Below, in pieces: positions 1-9,877 of a stretch of DNA of 64,000 nucleotides. This DNA is from Chryseobacterium sp. G0162 (GTDB lineage Bacteria > Bacteroidota > Bacteroidia > Flavobacteriales > Weeksellaceae): contig NZ_CP033922.1 in the NCBI RefSeq assembly GCF_003815715.1, positions 2,324,001-2,388,000 on the forward strand, given 5' to 3'. The notes beneath the pieces were generated by a model. That model ran no database searches, was not told the origin of the DNA, and saw only the letters and a program-made list of their open reading frames with translations. Each line of letters starts with the position of its first letter. Position 1 is the first letter of the stretch. A program made the translations under genes and the position numbers.

Positions 1-158
1 ATAAAATAATTCTTTCTTAAAATCACCAATATTGGATATTTTATTATATTTGAAAGAATAAAACATTAACCAAAATCAAAAAATTCAAGAAGAGAATAAA
101 GAAACTGTAAACGAATGCAGCGCTTATTAACGTATTGAGTTTTATACTTTAAGATATT

Positions 159-1031
159 ATGAATTATTATTCATTTTTAAATAAGAGGATGGTGTTCATC
201 CTCTTATTTTTATTTTCAGGAGTGGGAGCCCAGAAACTTACCATCATTAATAACTCAGGTAACCTTATCATTATAAAAAATGGCAAAAAGGAAGTTACTC
301 TCAACAACCGTGATAAAAAAGAGTTTACAGAAACTAATAACGTTTCCATAAATATCCTCAATGAATTTGTTCAAAATATTACTCTGTTTCTTGAGCCCAA
401 AGAAAAATTAAATATCACCATAGAAAAGGATAACAAATTTGTTTATACAGGAGATCAGGCTGAACGCCATGAATATCTTATCCAACAATTAAATGTAGAT
501 ACTTTTGGAAAAATAAGTACTTACGAACAAATAGGTCAGAGAAGAAATAACGGTGAATTAAAAAATGTCTCAGAATTGCTGCTTGTAGACATTTTAAGGA
601 AAACCCAATTACCTAATATTATTATTTCTCCGGAGGATACAACCTCCATAAGAAGATTAAAAAATTATATTAAATATAATTGGCTTTATACCTTATTTAC
701 AACGATCAATCATCAGGATAAACACTTCAAAAAAGAAGCGCTTAATTATTATTACAAAAAATATATAGAAACAGATATCCCAAAATTCAGCTGTGCGACA
801 TCTTTACAATATCGTGTCATTGAGGTTATAGCAAAAAATAAATCTCTATTGCCGGCAGAACTCCCTACTTACCCTATTGTTGAGCATACTGATGATGACA
901 CAATTAACCAGTATCTGCCACAAAACTGTCAAAAACAATATTTTCAGGAGAAATATAACTACCTTAATCATATTGAGGGACACAATAAAGAATATTACAA
1001 AAGAATCCTGAGGGAAAAATTCAATGAATAA
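159..1031 (+). CDS. Secreted hypothetical protein, 290 aa
   Basis: The function is not recognised. Residues 11-24 form a hydrophobic signal segment ending in GVGAQ, so export to the periplasm or outer membrane is likely. The first ~90 residues are rich in short beta-type stretches (KLTIINNSG, KKEVTLNN), which resembles the N-terminal Ig-like part of Bacteroidota thiol-disulfide or DUF4369-type envelope proteins. The rest is helical and charged, and no thioredoxin CxxC is visible. The ATG is chosen because the signal peptide starts right after it. It appears monocistronic, and the next gene starts 77 bp downstream on the same strand. Confidence 0.7.
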   Translation: MNYYSFLNKRMVFILLFLFSGVGAQKLTIINNSGNLIIIKNGKKEVTLNNRDKKEFTETNNVSINILNEFVQNITLFLEPKEKLNITIEKDNKFVYTGDQAERHEYLIQQLNVDTFGKISTYEQIGQRRNNGELKNVSELLLVDILRKTQLPNIIISPEDTTSIRRLKNYIKYNWLYTLFTTINHQDKHFKKEALNYYYKKYIETDIPKFSCATSLQYRVIEVIAKNKSLLPAELPTYPIVEHTDDDTINQYLPQNCQKQYFQEKYNYLNHIEGHNKEYYKRILREKFNE

Positions 1032-1108
1032 TAAATAGAAGCATTCACAACTTAATAAACGGTTGTAAACTTTAATTTTATAAATTTACGACACAAAAAC
1101 ATATTATT

Positions 1109-1972
1109 ATGAGATGGACAGACGACAGAGGCGGCAACGTTGAGGATCGCCGTGGCTCCGGAGGCGGAGGTGGCGGTATGATTGTAGGTGGCGGACTCGG
1201 AACTTTAATTATAGCAGCCATTGTTTTCTTTTTGGGAGGTGACCCTTCTGGGATATTGAATTCCGGGAGCATACAATCTTCAGGAAATACAGGAGAAAGA
1301 AGAGAACTTTCTGTACAGGAAAAAAAGATCGGGGAAATGGTTGATATGATGGCCGGATGGAACTCCCAAACCTGGAGCCAGATTTTTAAAGAAAATGGAA
1401 TGAACTATACTGATCCTAAAATTGTTCTTTTCGAAAGTACAACGAATTCCGGATGTGGTACAGCGCAGTCTGCCATGGGACCATTTTATTGCCCTGCTGA
1501 CCAGAAAATCTATATGGACATGGAATTTTTCGGAGAACTCCAACAAAGATTTGGAGCTAAAGTCACTGAGTTTACTGTAGCCTATGTTCTTGCTCATGAG
1601 ATGGGACATCATATACAAACGCTTTTAGGGACTACACAAAAAGTAGATGCCTTAAGAAGAAGCGGAAGATATTCTGAAGCTGAAATGAACAGGGTATCTG
1701 TAGCTACGGAGCTACAGGCAGATTTTTATGCCGGAGTTTGGGCTAAACGTACTGATGATACTAAAAAAATTCTGGAACCAGGAGATATTCAGTCTGCTAT
1801 AGATGCTGCAGAAGCTGTAGGTGATGACAATATCCAAAGAAGAGGACAGGGATATGTCAATCAGGAAAGCTTTACCCACGGGTCATCTGCTCAGCGTAAA
1901 GAATGGTTTATGAAAGGGTATAATACCGGAGATATCAGACAAGGGGATACTTTCAATCAACTTTTAAAATAG
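1109..1972 (+). CDS. Neutral zinc metallopeptidase, YpfJ/KPN_02809 family
   Basis: Predicted membrane-anchored zinc protein of the YpfJ family (Pfam Zn_peptidase_2). A charged Gly-rich N-terminus (residues 1-27) is followed by one membrane segment (about 28-43) and then the soluble domain. The zinc site is clear: HEMGHH at residues 163-168 supplies two histidines and the catalytic Glu, and ELQADFYAG from residue 201 supplies the probable third ligand. The length of 287 aa is usual for the family. Substrates of this family are unknown. It is a single gene, closed by a hairpin shared with the convergent GLPGLI gene. Confidence 0.88.
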   Translation: MRWTDDRGGNVEDRRGSGGGGGGMIVGGGLGTLIIAAIVFFLGGDPSGILNSGSIQSSGNTGERRELSVQEKKIGEMVDMMAGWNSQTWSQIFKENGMNYTDPKIVLFESTTNSGCGTAQSAMGPFYCPADQKIYMDMEFFGELQQRFGAKVTEFTVAYVLAHEMGHHIQTLLGTTQKVDALRRSGRYSEAEMNRVSVATELQADFYAGVWAKRTDDTKKILEPGDIQSAIDAAEAVGDDNIQRRGQGYVNQESFTHGSSAQRKEWFMKGYNTGDIRQGDTFNQLLK

Positions 1973-1995
1973 TCAATAGACTTACATTATAAAAT

Positions 1996-2025
1996 AATCG
2001 CCAGCGAATGATTTCACTGGCGATT
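1996..2025. terminator. Bidirectional terminator
   Basis: Inverted repeat AATCGCCAG / CTGGCGATT with a 12-nt loop. It has T-rich flanks on both sides and lies between the convergent metallopeptidase and GLPGLI genes. Confidence 0.8.
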
Positions 2026-2029
2026 TTAT

Positions 2030-2881
2030 TTATTGCAATTCGATTGGATTTGTATTTTTCTTAGCTTCTTCTTTTACCCTTTCTTCCATTCGTTTTCTCA
2101 TCTCAGCAGGATCCTGATTACCTCCCCCTTGACCTCTTCCACCACCGCCAATTCGCATTGGAGAAGAAATTCCTCCAGATCCCTGAGTCATAAAAGACAT
2201 CGGATCTGTTTTAAACTTTTGCTGTTGTTTTATAAAATCACTTCTTTTTACTTTTAAGGTATTTCCAAACTGGTTTAAGGAAGGAAGTTCAGCAATCTTG
2301 TAATTCTTCATCAGATCAAAGGAATAATCTCCTTTATCATCCTCAACTTTTACAATCAGTCCCGGAAGTCCGCCAAATTTATAAGGTCCATCTTGATAGG
2401 GTAGATCTGTAGTAAACCAGGCAGTCCATTTTCTTCCTGCAAAATCTGCTTCTGCCTTCTGAACCTTATACTCTCCTATTTTTCTGGTTTCTGAGGAAAT
2501 TTTCCAATTTAAAGGTCTGTCTTCTTCATAAGAATAAATATCCCTTCCTATTCTGTCTTTAAAATAAGTTTTTTGGTTAGCTTTATCTTTTTCTACAGAA
2601 TAATTGATATTGGACCTCAGACCTTCCATCTGATCCCTGTTAATACTTCCTCTTCCACCGCCGCCTTGAAAGGCTTTCTGCATAATGGAATCTCTTTTAA
2701 TTCTGTTTTCAGAGTAAAAAACAGATTTATCCTGAGAAATATCAAGATATGCATTTTCAGTTTTTATATCTGCTTTATTTTCAGCATCCGGCTTCATCGT
2801 TACCTGATACACAAATCGGTTGGCTTGTGCAGAAACCTGTTGTATAAACAATGCCAGAGCAATAATACTTAATTTTTTCAT
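2030..2881 (-). CDS. GLPGLI family protein
   Basis: Exported flavobacterial protein of the GLPGLI family. It has an N-terminal signal peptide (residues 1-18, ending VSAQA) and the diagnostic string YKFGGLPGLIVKVED near residues 167-181. The C-terminal third is Gly/Arg/Gln rich, and the protein ends in NPIELQ. The role of the family is unknown; members are periplasmic or surface proteins often found in tandem. It is paralogous to the gene 13 bp upstream, which has the same motif and nearly the same last residues. The two probably form one transcription unit made by local duplication. Confidence 0.88.
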   Translation of the reverse strand: MKKLSIIALALFIQQVSAQANRFVYQVTMKPDAENKADIKTENAYLDISQDKSVFYSENRIKRDSIMQKAFQGGGGRGSINRDQMEGLRSNINYSVEKDKANQKTYFKDRIGRDIYSYEEDRPLNWKISSETRKIGEYKVQKAEADFAGRKWTAWFTTDLPYQDGPYKFGGLPGLIVKVEDDKGDYSFDLMKNYKIAELPSLNQFGNTLKVKRSDFIKQQQKFKTDPMSFMTQGSGGISSPMRIGGGGRGQGGGNQDPAEMRKRMEERVKEEAKKNTNPIELQ

Positions 2882-2894
2882 TTATATTTTTTAT

Positions 2895-3848
2895 TTAATT
2901 CAACTCAATCGGGTTTTGGTTCTGCCCTATCCCGTTTTTAAAAGAAAGATCACTCATATTGGCAGTTGACATCGGAAAATCCTGTCCATTATTGCCCATT
3001 CCCCGGTGCATTCCTCCGCCTGAATGACCGCCACCTCTCATGCCACCTCCATTCATTCCGCCTCCGTGTCTTCCACCTCCATTAAAATCCGCAGGCTTTT
3101 CCCCAGTATTCATATTCCCGGCCATTATTTTACGGTTTTTTCCAAATTCCAATTCTAATGCCGCTTTATCTCCATGAAAATTTACTCTTGTACTTTGCTT
3201 CGCCTCTGTACTGATTGATTCCTCAAATGCATTATTAATGGTTACTTTTTGGACCAGATCAAACTTATAATCTCCCTTATCGTCTTCCAGTTTCACAATC
3301 AGTCCCGGTAATCCTGAAAACTTATAAGGTCCATCAGAAACAGGAATATCTTTTGTAAACCAGGCAGTCCAGATTCTGCCTCCAAAATTAACCTCCGCTT
3401 TTTGCACTGTATATCCGTTTTGTTTTTCTACAATATTGGAAACAGTCCATTTTACAGGTCTGTCTTCCTGATAATAAATTTGTTTCCCGACTACTTTATC
3501 ATAATAGTACACTTTTTGTTCCGGAACATTCTTAATAATAAAATATTCAAAAAAAGTAGGTTCAGCAGATCTTCTTCCCTCCAGTTTTGAAAAATCTTTT
3601 TCTTCTTTTTTATGAGTTTCTTTTACCTGCGATTTAAAAGAAGCCAAAAGAGAATCCCGTATTAATTTATTTTCACTGATAAACAAAGACCTATTGTTTT
3701 TAATATCCAGAAAAGTTCTTTCACTTTTCATACTTACCAGATTAATGGAGTCTGGATTCACCAGTGTTGCATATACGTATCTTATGGTTTGTCCATTAGA
3801 CATTATGGCCGAAAACAATACACAAAAGACCAGCAGTTTTTGTTTCAT
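2895..3848 (-). CDS. GLPGLI family protein
   Basis: Second GLPGLI-family protein, 317 aa. The signal peptide is in residues 1-19, YKFSGLPGLIVKLEDDKGDYKFDL marks the family core, and the protein ends NPIELN. A Gly/Met/His-rich stretch (repeated GGGM/GGGH units, about residues 255-290) is longer than in its downstream paralogue. It could bind metal, but that is only inference. It is first in the two-gene unit, with its own upstream region of ~215 bp before the divergent suf operon. Confidence 0.88.
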   Translation of the reverse strand: MKQKLLVFCVLFSAIMSNGQTIRYVYATLVNPDSINLVSMKSERTFLDIKNNRSLFISENKLIRDSLLASFKSQVKETHKKEEKDFSKLEGRRSAEPTFFEYFIIKNVPEQKVYYYDKVVGKQIYYQEDRPVKWTVSNIVEKQNGYTVQKAEVNFGGRIWTAWFTKDIPVSDGPYKFSGLPGLIVKLEDDKGDYKFDLVQKVTINNAFEESISTEAKQSTRVNFHGDKAALELEFGKNRKIMAGNMNTGEKPADFNGGGRHGGGMNGGGMRGGGHSGGGMHRGMGNNGQDFPMSTANMSDLSFKNGIGQNQNPIELN

Positions 3849-4003
3849 GATTCATTTTCTTTATAGATAAAAAATAGAATTCAAGGTTAAAATCAAAAAG
3901 CAGATCCTTAGGTTTAAAGGAGAAAATTATGGAACTTTAACATAAATCACGAGACATTAAAATTGTCTATGAAGATCAGAATCATTAAAATAGATATCTT
4001 CGA

Positions 4004-4035
4004 TTTGAGATTGCGGAAATTAGTTCGTATTTTTG
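4004..4035 (+). promoter_or_regulatory. Predicted suf operon promoter
   Basis: TTTG at 4004-4007, a 20-nt spacer and TATTTTTG at 4028-4035. This fits the Bacteroidota -33/-7 pattern TTTG-N19-21-TAnnTTTG. The start of sufA lies 28 nt downstream of the -7 box. Confidence 0.6.
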
Positions 4036-4063
4036 CATCATTAAATCATTCTAAATAAATACA

Positions 4064-4393
4064 ATGATAAAGGTATCAGACTATGCAAAGGAGAAAGCCA
4101 TCCAGTTAATGACGGAAGATGGTTTTAACCCTGCTGAAGATTATATAAGAGTTGGGGTAAAAAGCGGCGGATGCTCTGGTTTAGAGTATGTTTTAAAGTT
4201 TGACAACCAAAAAACAGACACAGATCAGATTTTTGAAGATAATAACATTAAAATTATTATAGACAAAAAATCCATCCTTTATTTAGCAGGAACAACTCTT
4301 GAATATTCAGGAGGATTGAACGGAAAAGGGTTTGTTTTCAACAACCCGAACGCATCCAGAACATGTGGATGTGGAGAATCATTTAGTCTTTAG
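4064..4393 (+). CDS. sufA: Iron-sulfur cluster assembly scaffold/carrier SufA (HesB/IscA family)
   Basis: A-type Fe-S carrier of 109 aa. The three conserved ligand cysteines are present: C37 in SGGCSGLEY, and C101 and C103 in TCGCGESF near the C-terminus. It accepts clusters from the SufBCD scaffold and passes them to apo-proteins in the cytoplasm. It is the first gene of the suf operon, 68 bp upstream of sufB, behind a good TTTG/TAnnTTTG promoter. The family also includes IscA and ErpA; the suf neighbourhood decides the name. Confidence 0.92.
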   Translation: MIKVSDYAKEKAIQLMTEDGFNPAEDYIRVGVKSGGCSGLEYVLKFDNQKTDTDQIFEDNNIKIIIDKKSILYLAGTTLEYSGGLNGKGFVFNNPNASRTCGCGESFSL

Positions 4394-4461
4394 AGAAAAG
4401 ACATAAGATACTAGGCCTCAAGCAAAATTGAAGCCTAAAATCTGAAATCTAAAAAATTATA

Positions 4462-5910
4462 ATGAGTAAATATACTGAAGACGATTTAAGAGTCGATCTA
4501 GAAAATAAAAAATATGAATTCGGTTGGGAAACCAAAATTGATTATGAAGATTTCCCGATTGGTTTAAATGAGGATATCGTCCGTGCCATCTCCGCCAAAA
4601 AAGAGGAGCCGGAATGGATGACTGAATGGCGTTTGGAATCTTTCAAAATCTGGTTAAAAATGGTGGAACCTACCTGGGCCAACATCAAATATGAAAAACC
4701 TGATTTTCAAGCGATCCGTTACTACGCAGCTCCAAAAGCAAAACCTGAATTGGAAAGCCTTGATCAGGTAGATCCTGAATTATTGAAAACTTTCGAAAAG
4801 CTAGGGATTAATATTGAGGAGCAAAAAAGACTTTCAGGAGTTGCTGTAGATATTGTAATAGACTCTGTTTCTGTGAAAACAACATTCCAGGAGACCTTGG
4901 CAGAAAAAGGAATTATTTTCTGTTCTATTTCTGAGGCTATTAAAAACCATCCTGATTTAGTAAGAAAATATCTTGGAAAAGTAGTTCCTAGAGGAGATAA
5001 CTTCTATGCAGCATTGAATTCCGCAGTATTCTCTGACGGAAGTTTCTGCTATATTCCTAAAGGGGTAAAATGTCCAATGGAGCTTTCCACTTACTTCCGT
5101 ATCAACCAGGCAGGAACAGGACAGTTTGAAAGAACGCTTGTTATTGCTGATGAAGGAAGTTATGTTTCTTATCTTGAAGGATGTACAGCTCCGTCAAGAG
5201 ATGAAAACCAGCTTCACGCAGCGGTTGTAGAATTGATTGCGTTAGACAATGCTGAAATTAAATATTCAACGGTACAGAACTGGTACCCTGGTAATGAAGA
5301 AGGAAAAGGAGGGGTATTCAACTTTGTAACGAAAAGAGGTCTTTGTGAAAGAAATGCAAAAATCTCTTGGACGCAGGTTGAAACAGGTTCTGCTGTAACA
5401 TGGAAATATCCTTCTTGTATTCTGAAAGGTGACAACTCCATCGGAGAGTTCTACTCTATCGCTGTAACCAACAATCACCAATATGCAGATACAGGAACAA
5501 AAATGATCCACATTGGGAAAAATACCAAGTCAACGATCATTTCTAAAGGGATTTCTGCAGGAAAATCTCAAAACTCATACAGAGGACAGGTAAAAGTAAT
5601 GCCTTCTGCAAAAGGAGCAAGAAACTTCTCTCAGTGTGACTCTTTATTGATGGGTAATGAATGTGGAGCACACACATTCCCTTATATTGAAATTAAAGAT
5701 CCTACTGCACAGTTGGAACACGAAGCAACCACTTCGAAAATTGGAGAAGATCAGATTTTCTACTGTAACCAGAGAGGTATTGATACAGAAAGAGCGATTG
5801 CGTTGATCGTAAACGGATTCAGTAAAGAAGTTTTAAATAAGCTTCCAATGGAATTTGCTATTGAAGCGCAAAAACTACTTGAAATTTCACTAGAAGGATC
5901 AGTAGGATAA
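4462..5910 (+). CDS. sufB: Fe-S cluster assembly protein SufB
   Basis: Core scaffold subunit of the SufBC2D complex, 482 aa, the usual length for SufB. Characteristic stretches include [39 protein letters not shown] and the C-terminal beta-helix region with NSYRGQVKV and [12 protein letters not shown]. The protein builds [4Fe-4S] clusters with SufC and SufD, using sulfur from a SufS/SufE pair that is not encoded in this window. The downstream GNAT gene starts only 6 bp after the stop, so the two are co-transcribed. Confidence 0.95.
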   Translation: MSKYTEDDLRVDLENKKYEFGWETKIDYEDFPIGLNEDIVRAISAKKEEPEWMTEWRLESFKIWLKMVEPTWANIKYEKPDFQAIRYYAAPKAKPELESLDQVDPELLKTFEKLGINIEEQKRLSGVAVDIVIDSVSVKTTFQETLAEKGIIFCSISEAIKNHPDLVRKYLGKVVPRGDNFYAALNSAVFSDGSFCYIPKGVKCPMELSTYFRINQAGTGQFERTLVIADEGSYVSYLEGCTAPSRDENQLHAAVVELIALDNAEIKYSTVQNWYPGNEEGKGGVFNFVTKRGLCERNAKISWTQVETGSAVTWKYPSCILKGDNSIGEFYSIAVTNNHQYADTGTKMIHIGKNTKSTIISKGISAGKSQNSYRGQVKVMPSAKGARNFSQCDSLLMGNECGAHTFPYIEIKDPTAQLEHEATTSKIGEDQIFYCNQRGIDTERAIALIVNGFSKEVLNKLPMEFAIEAQKLLEISLEGSVG

Positions 5911-5916
5911 CAAAAC

Positions 5917-6423
5917 ATGGTAGCTACAGAAAGATTAATTTTAAGAAAACCTGCAAAAGAAGATTTTGAAAGATTCTTCGAAATTAATCATGACCCTGAA
6001 ACCAATATTCATAACCCAGGCGGACCGATGAGTTTTGAAAAAGCAGAAAGTACATTTACCAGAATGCTTGATCATTGGGAAAACCATCGTTTTGGAAGCT
6101 GGGCAATTGTTGAAAAGGATAATCCTGAAAATATAATTGGTTTTGGCGGACTGAGCTACAGACTCTACGGAGAACAAGAAAAATTGAATTTAGGCTATCG
6201 TTTTGCTTCCCAGGCATGGGGGAAAGGATATGCTACAGAATTCACAAAGAAAGCTATAGATTTTGGATTGAATGAAGACAATAAAGAAGAAATATTTGCC
6301 ATTGTCCGTCCCAGTAATCTAGCTTCTGTTAAAGTTTTGGAAAAGGCAGGTATGATCAAAATCGGGACTCTAAATGATGTTCCTGGTCAACCTGAAAGTT
6401 TAGTATATAGAATTCAAAAATAA
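5917..6423 (+). CDS. GNAT family N-acetyltransferase (RimJ-like)
   Basis: Acetyl-CoA-dependent N-acetyltransferase of the Acetyltransf_3/RimJ type, 168 aa. The start TERLILRKPAKEDFERFF is typical, and the acetyl-CoA loop is YRFASQAWGKGYATEFTKKAIDF. It ends with the usual FEKAGM-like segment (VLEKAGMIKIG). The acceptor substrate cannot be read from sequence. It sits between sufB (6 bp) and sufC (18 bp) inside the suf operon, so it is transcribed with Fe-S assembly genes. No functional link is established; a passenger gene is the simplest view. Confidence 0.85.
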   Translation: MVATERLILRKPAKEDFERFFEINHDPETNIHNPGGPMSFEKAESTFTRMLDHWENHRFGSWAIVEKDNPENIIGFGGLSYRLYGEQEKLNLGYRFASQAWGKGYATEFTKKAIDFGLNEDNKEEIFAIVRPSNLASVKVLEKAGMIKIGTLNDVPGQPESLVYRIQK

Positions 6424-6441
6424 TTTGTTTAAGCAAATAAA

Positions 6442-7185
6442 ATGTTAGAAATTAAAAACCTTCACGCCAAAATTGAAGATGGCGCAGAAATATTAAAAGG
6501 GATTAACCTTGAAATAAAACCAGGAGAAGTTCACGCTATTATGGGGCCAAACGGAGCTGGTAAGTCTACCCTTTCTTCTGTAATCGCAGGAAAAGAGGAT
6601 TACGAAGTGACAGGTGGAGAAATCTTGTTCCAGGGAGAAGATATCATCGAAGATGCTCCGGAAGACAGAGCACACAAAGGAATCTTCCTATCTTTCCAAT
6701 ATCCAGTGGAAATTCCGGGAGTTTCTGTAACGAACTTCATCAAAGCTGCTTTAAACGAAACAAGAAAAGCAAATGGATTGGAAGAAATGCCGGCAAAAGA
6801 AATGCTTGCATTAATCCGTGAAAAATCTGAAAAATTAGGCATCAAAAAAGACTTCCTTTCAAGATCATTGAACGAAGGATTCTCCGGAGGGGAGAAGAAA
6901 AGAAATGAGATCTTCCAGATGATGATGCTGAACCCTAAATTGGCTATCCTTGATGAAACGGATTCAGGATTAGACATCGATGCATTAAGAATTGTAGCGG
7001 ATGGGGTAAACCACTTTAAAAATGAAGGAAACGCAGTCCTTTTGATTACTCACTATCAAAGATTGCTTAACTATATTCAACCTGATTTCGTTCACGTTTT
7101 AGCTAATGGAAAAATCATCAAAACAGGTGATAAGTCTTTAGCATTAGAGCTTGAAGAAAAAGGGTACGACTGGCTTCTTAACTAA
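6442..7185 (+). CDS. sufC: Fe-S cluster assembly ATPase SufC
   Basis: ABC-type ATPase subunit of SufBC2D, 247 aa. Walker A is GPNGAGKST (residues 35-43), the signature is FSGGEKKR (147-154) and Walker B is [12 protein letters not shown] (168-178), with the TDSGLD wording specific to SufC. ATP binding drives the conformational change of SufB-SufD during cluster assembly. It follows the GNAT gene by 18 bp and precedes sufD by 137 bp. Confidence 0.96.
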   Translation: MLEIKNLHAKIEDGAEILKGINLEIKPGEVHAIMGPNGAGKSTLSSVIAGKEDYEVTGGEILFQGEDIIEDAPEDRAHKGIFLSFQYPVEIPGVSVTNFIKAALNETRKANGLEEMPAKEMLALIREKSEKLGIKKDFLSRSLNEGFSGGEKKRNEIFQMMMLNPKLAILDETDSGLDIDALRIVADGVNHFKNEGNAVLLITHYQRLLNYIQPDFVHVLANGKIIKTGDKSLALELEEKGYDWLLN

Positions 7186-7322
7186 GAAGAAACATTATTT
7201 CAGAGATTAAAAACTTTCGCGGTCATTCATAAATGTAGCAAAAAAAGAATCTCTAATATTAAAAATTGGATTTCACTGTTTCTCGGAACAGCAATATTTT
7301 TAGTTCAAAATAAAAAGAAAAA

Positions 7323-8657
7323 ATGGTGCAAACCACAGATATACCAGTAATGGCATTAAAAGAACAAATCATCGAAAACCATCATGAGTTTTTGGAGAGT
7401 CTTCGTCACAGATTTCTGGATGACAATAGAAAAGCTGCTCTTCAAAAGTTTGAAAACATGGGTTTTCCGACAAAAAAAGACGAAGAATATAAATATACCA
7501 ATCTAAAGGAGATCACGGAAAAAAGCTACAACTTCTTCCCGAAAGAAAGCCACAATATCACTAAAGAGCAGTTTGATGAATTGCATCTTGGAGAAGAAAA
7601 TTTTGATTGGATTGTTTTTGTAAACGGTAAACTTCACAAAGAACTTTCAAAAGTTTCTATTGAAAATGTAGAATTTCTGTCATTCAATTATGCATTGAAT
7701 GATGACAAACATAAAGAGGTATTTGAAAAATATTTCAATACAATTGCTTCCAAAGATTTAGCTTTCACCAACTTAAATCTTGCGTACTGCAAGTATGGTT
7801 TCTTCCTGAAGGTGCCTAAAAATGTAGTGATTGAAAAGCCTATTCATGTTTTCTATATTTCTCAAAATCAAGAAGAAAACACATTCTACAATACAAGAAA
7901 CTTACTAATTGTAGAAGATGGAGCGAAAGTTGAAGTTATTGAAAGTCACCACAATTTTGATGACACTTATGTCTTAACGAACTCTGTGACGGAAATCTTC
8001 ACTTATCCAAATGCAAAAGCAGACTGGCACAAACTTCAGAACGACAATAATACTTCTTACCTTGTAGATCATACCTTCGCAAAACAGGAGAAAGACAGCT
8101 TAACCACTGTGAATACATTCTCTTTTGGAGGAAAATTGGTAAGAAATAACCTCGATTTTATTCATAATGGATCAAATATCAATTCATTCATGAACGGAAT
8201 CACAATTATCGGAAAAGATCAGTTGGTAGATCATCATACTGCTGTTCACCACAATTTCCCGAACTGTGAAAGTTACCAGAACTACAAAGGAATCTTCGAT
8301 GGTAATGCCCACGGAGTTTTCAACGGAAAAGTTTTTGTTGATAAAATCGCTCAGAAAACCAATGCTTATCAACAGAATAATAACGTATTGCTAAGCGAGG
8401 GAGCAAGTATTGATACCAAACCTCAATTGGAGATCTTTGCGGATGATGTAAAATGTTCTCACGGATGTACAGTAGGTCAGCTTAATGAAGATGCCCTATT
8501 TTATCTGAGAGCGAGAGGAATCTCTAAAAAAGAAGCACAGGCACTACTTTTATATGCCTTTGCCAATGATGCCATGCAAAATATCGATATTGAACCTCTA
8601 AAAGAGAAAATTTCAAAGCTTTTAGCTGAGAAATTGGAAGTAGATATAGAATTTTAA
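7323..8657 (+). CDS. sufD: Fe-S cluster assembly protein SufD
   Basis: Second scaffold subunit of SufBC2D, 444 aa. The C-terminal half has the SufB/D beta-helix core (HHNFPNCESYQNYKGIFDG, KTNAYQQNNNVLLSEGASIDTKPQLEI, CSHGCTVGQLNEDALFYLRARGIS). The chosen ATG gives the usual N-terminal length; MALKEQIIENH ten codons in is an alternative start. It is the last gene of the operon, followed within 20 bp by a strong terminator. sufS and sufE are therefore encoded elsewhere. Confidence 0.94.
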   Translation: MVQTTDIPVMALKEQIIENHHEFLESLRHRFLDDNRKAALQKFENMGFPTKKDEEYKYTNLKEITEKSYNFFPKESHNITKEQFDELHLGEENFDWIVFVNGKLHKELSKVSIENVEFLSFNYALNDDKHKEVFEKYFNTIASKDLAFTNLNLAYCKYGFFLKVPKNVVIEKPIHVFYISQNQEENTFYNTRNLLIVEDGAKVEVIESHHNFDDTYVLTNSVTEIFTYPNAKADWHKLQNDNNTSYLVDHTFAKQEKDSLTTVNTFSFGGKLVRNNLDFIHNGSNINSFMNGITIIGKDQLVDHHTAVHHNFPNCESYQNYKGIFDGNAHGVFNGKVFVDKIAQKTNAYQQNNNVLLSEGASIDTKPQLEIFADDVKCSHGCTVGQLNEDALFYLRARGISKKEAQALLLYAFANDAMQNIDIEPLKEKISKLLAEKLEVDIEF

Positions 8658-8677
8658 TTCTTATATAATTGACAATA

Positions 8678-8705
8678 AAAAAGCACTTCTTACGAAGTGC
8701 TTTTT
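8678..8705. terminator. Bidirectional terminator after sufD
   Basis: Perfect 12-bp stem AAAAAGCACTTC / GAAGTGCTTTTT with a 4-nt loop. It serves sufD and the convergent DUF3078 gene. Confidence 0.85.
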
Positions 8706-8724
8706 ATATTTATACCCTTTTGGG

Positions 8725-9648
8725 CTATTTCTTTAACCAGCTTTGGTTATCCTTATTTTCTGAGCGTTTCTTTCCGTTATCAAAATTATAAGCTAAACCT
8801 ACTCCTAACGTTTGTTTCAACTGGGTTTTCCATATCTGGTTATGGTCATACAACAGATCCAGTGTCACATTCGTAGAGATATATTTATTGATCTTCATAC
8901 TTAAAATTCCGCTATATCCAAGCACTAACCTTTCCGGGTGGTCCAGGTAGTTTGAAAATACGGAAGCTGTGTTAAGCAAAGTGATGTTCTCCATAATTTT
9001 CAGCTTATACATGGCTGTTCCCAAGAAACCGAACTGGAAAAGAGAAGAATCACCATCATTTTTAAGTCCATAAGTTCCTGCTTTTTGAAGATCTTTATCC
9101 AAAACAAAGGTCCATCTGGCATTTGCAGGACGTAGTGTCACGGTAAGATTATCATCCGGACGATAAGTAACCCCTGCCCCAACGCTCAAGTAACCAGGTG
9201 CCATAAAGTTTGAAATTTTCTTTGCATCAGGATTGTTACCATCTTCATAACCTGGAGCAAATTGGGTCTGAATACCCATACCTCCGGAAATATACCAATG
9301 TTTGGCAAACTCTCTACCATAGTTTGTAGATAAGTTAATAACATCCTGAGTTTTTCTTACTCCGGTACCTTGTGTGTTGTTTTGTCCGTAACCAAGAATA
9401 ATGATGTTTTCCCAAAGGTCTTTGCCTTTTTCATAAGTAAGATTGTAATTGACACCGGCAAGCCATCCTACGTTGTTGGCTCCACCACCTACCCAGTTTG
9501 AAAAGGCAGCCTGGTTAAGCATTAAAGTATTTTGTCCCTGAATAGACCAGGCCTTAACAGTGTCTGCTGCAGGAGCATCGGTTTTTGTTTCCTGAGCCAT
9601 GGCCATAGCTCCAAAAGAAACGGAAGCGATCAATAAAACTTTTTTCAT
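8725..9648 (-). CDS. DUF3078 domain-containing outer-membrane protein
   Basis: Exported beta-rich protein of the DUF3078 family, 307 aa. The signal peptide is in residues 1-18 (ending AMAQE). The conserved NQAAFSNWVGGGANNVGWLAG, APGYEDGNNPDAKKISNFMAPGY and LLYDHNQIWKTQLKQTLGVGLAYNFDNG strings are all visible. Alternating aromatic strands and the terminal strand fit an outer-membrane barrel. It is closely paralogous to the next upstream gene, differing mainly in conservative positions. The function of the family is unknown. Confidence 0.85.
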   Translation of the reverse strand: MKKVLLIASVSFGAMAMAQETKTDAPAADTVKAWSIQGQNTLMLNQAAFSNWVGGGANNVGWLAGVNYNLTYEKGKDLWENIIILGYGQNNTQGTGVRKTQDVINLSTNYGREFAKHWYISGGMGIQTQFAPGYEDGNNPDAKKISNFMAPGYLSVGAGVTYRPDDNLTVTLRPANARWTFVLDKDLQKAGTYGLKNDGDSSLFQFGFLGTAMYKLKIMENITLLNTASVFSNYLDHPERLVLGYSGILSMKINKYISTNVTLDLLYDHNQIWKTQLKQTLGVGLAYNFDNGKKRSENKDNQSWLKK

Positions 9649-9826
9649 AATTAACGATTTCCTACAAATGTATAAATAATAATTTACGCCAAGATAAAAC
9701 TCACATTAAAATGAATTGCTCTTAATTAAAAACACGGTGATAACAAAATGAAAATAAACCACTTAAATAATCATCCCACACACAGCAAACTTAAAACAAC
9801 TTAAAATCTTAACATTTAAACAAGAA

Positions 9827-9854
9827 AAAAGCACCTCGTTGCTGAAGTGCTTTT
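9827..9854 (-). terminator. Terminator of the upstream DUF3078 gene
   Basis: Imperfect hairpin AAAAGCACTTC...GAGGTGCTTTT read on the minus strand, followed by a T-run. It separates the two DUF3078 paralogues, so they have separate transcripts. Confidence 0.7.
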
Positions 9855-9877
9855 ATGATTGAATTCTGATTGTTGAT

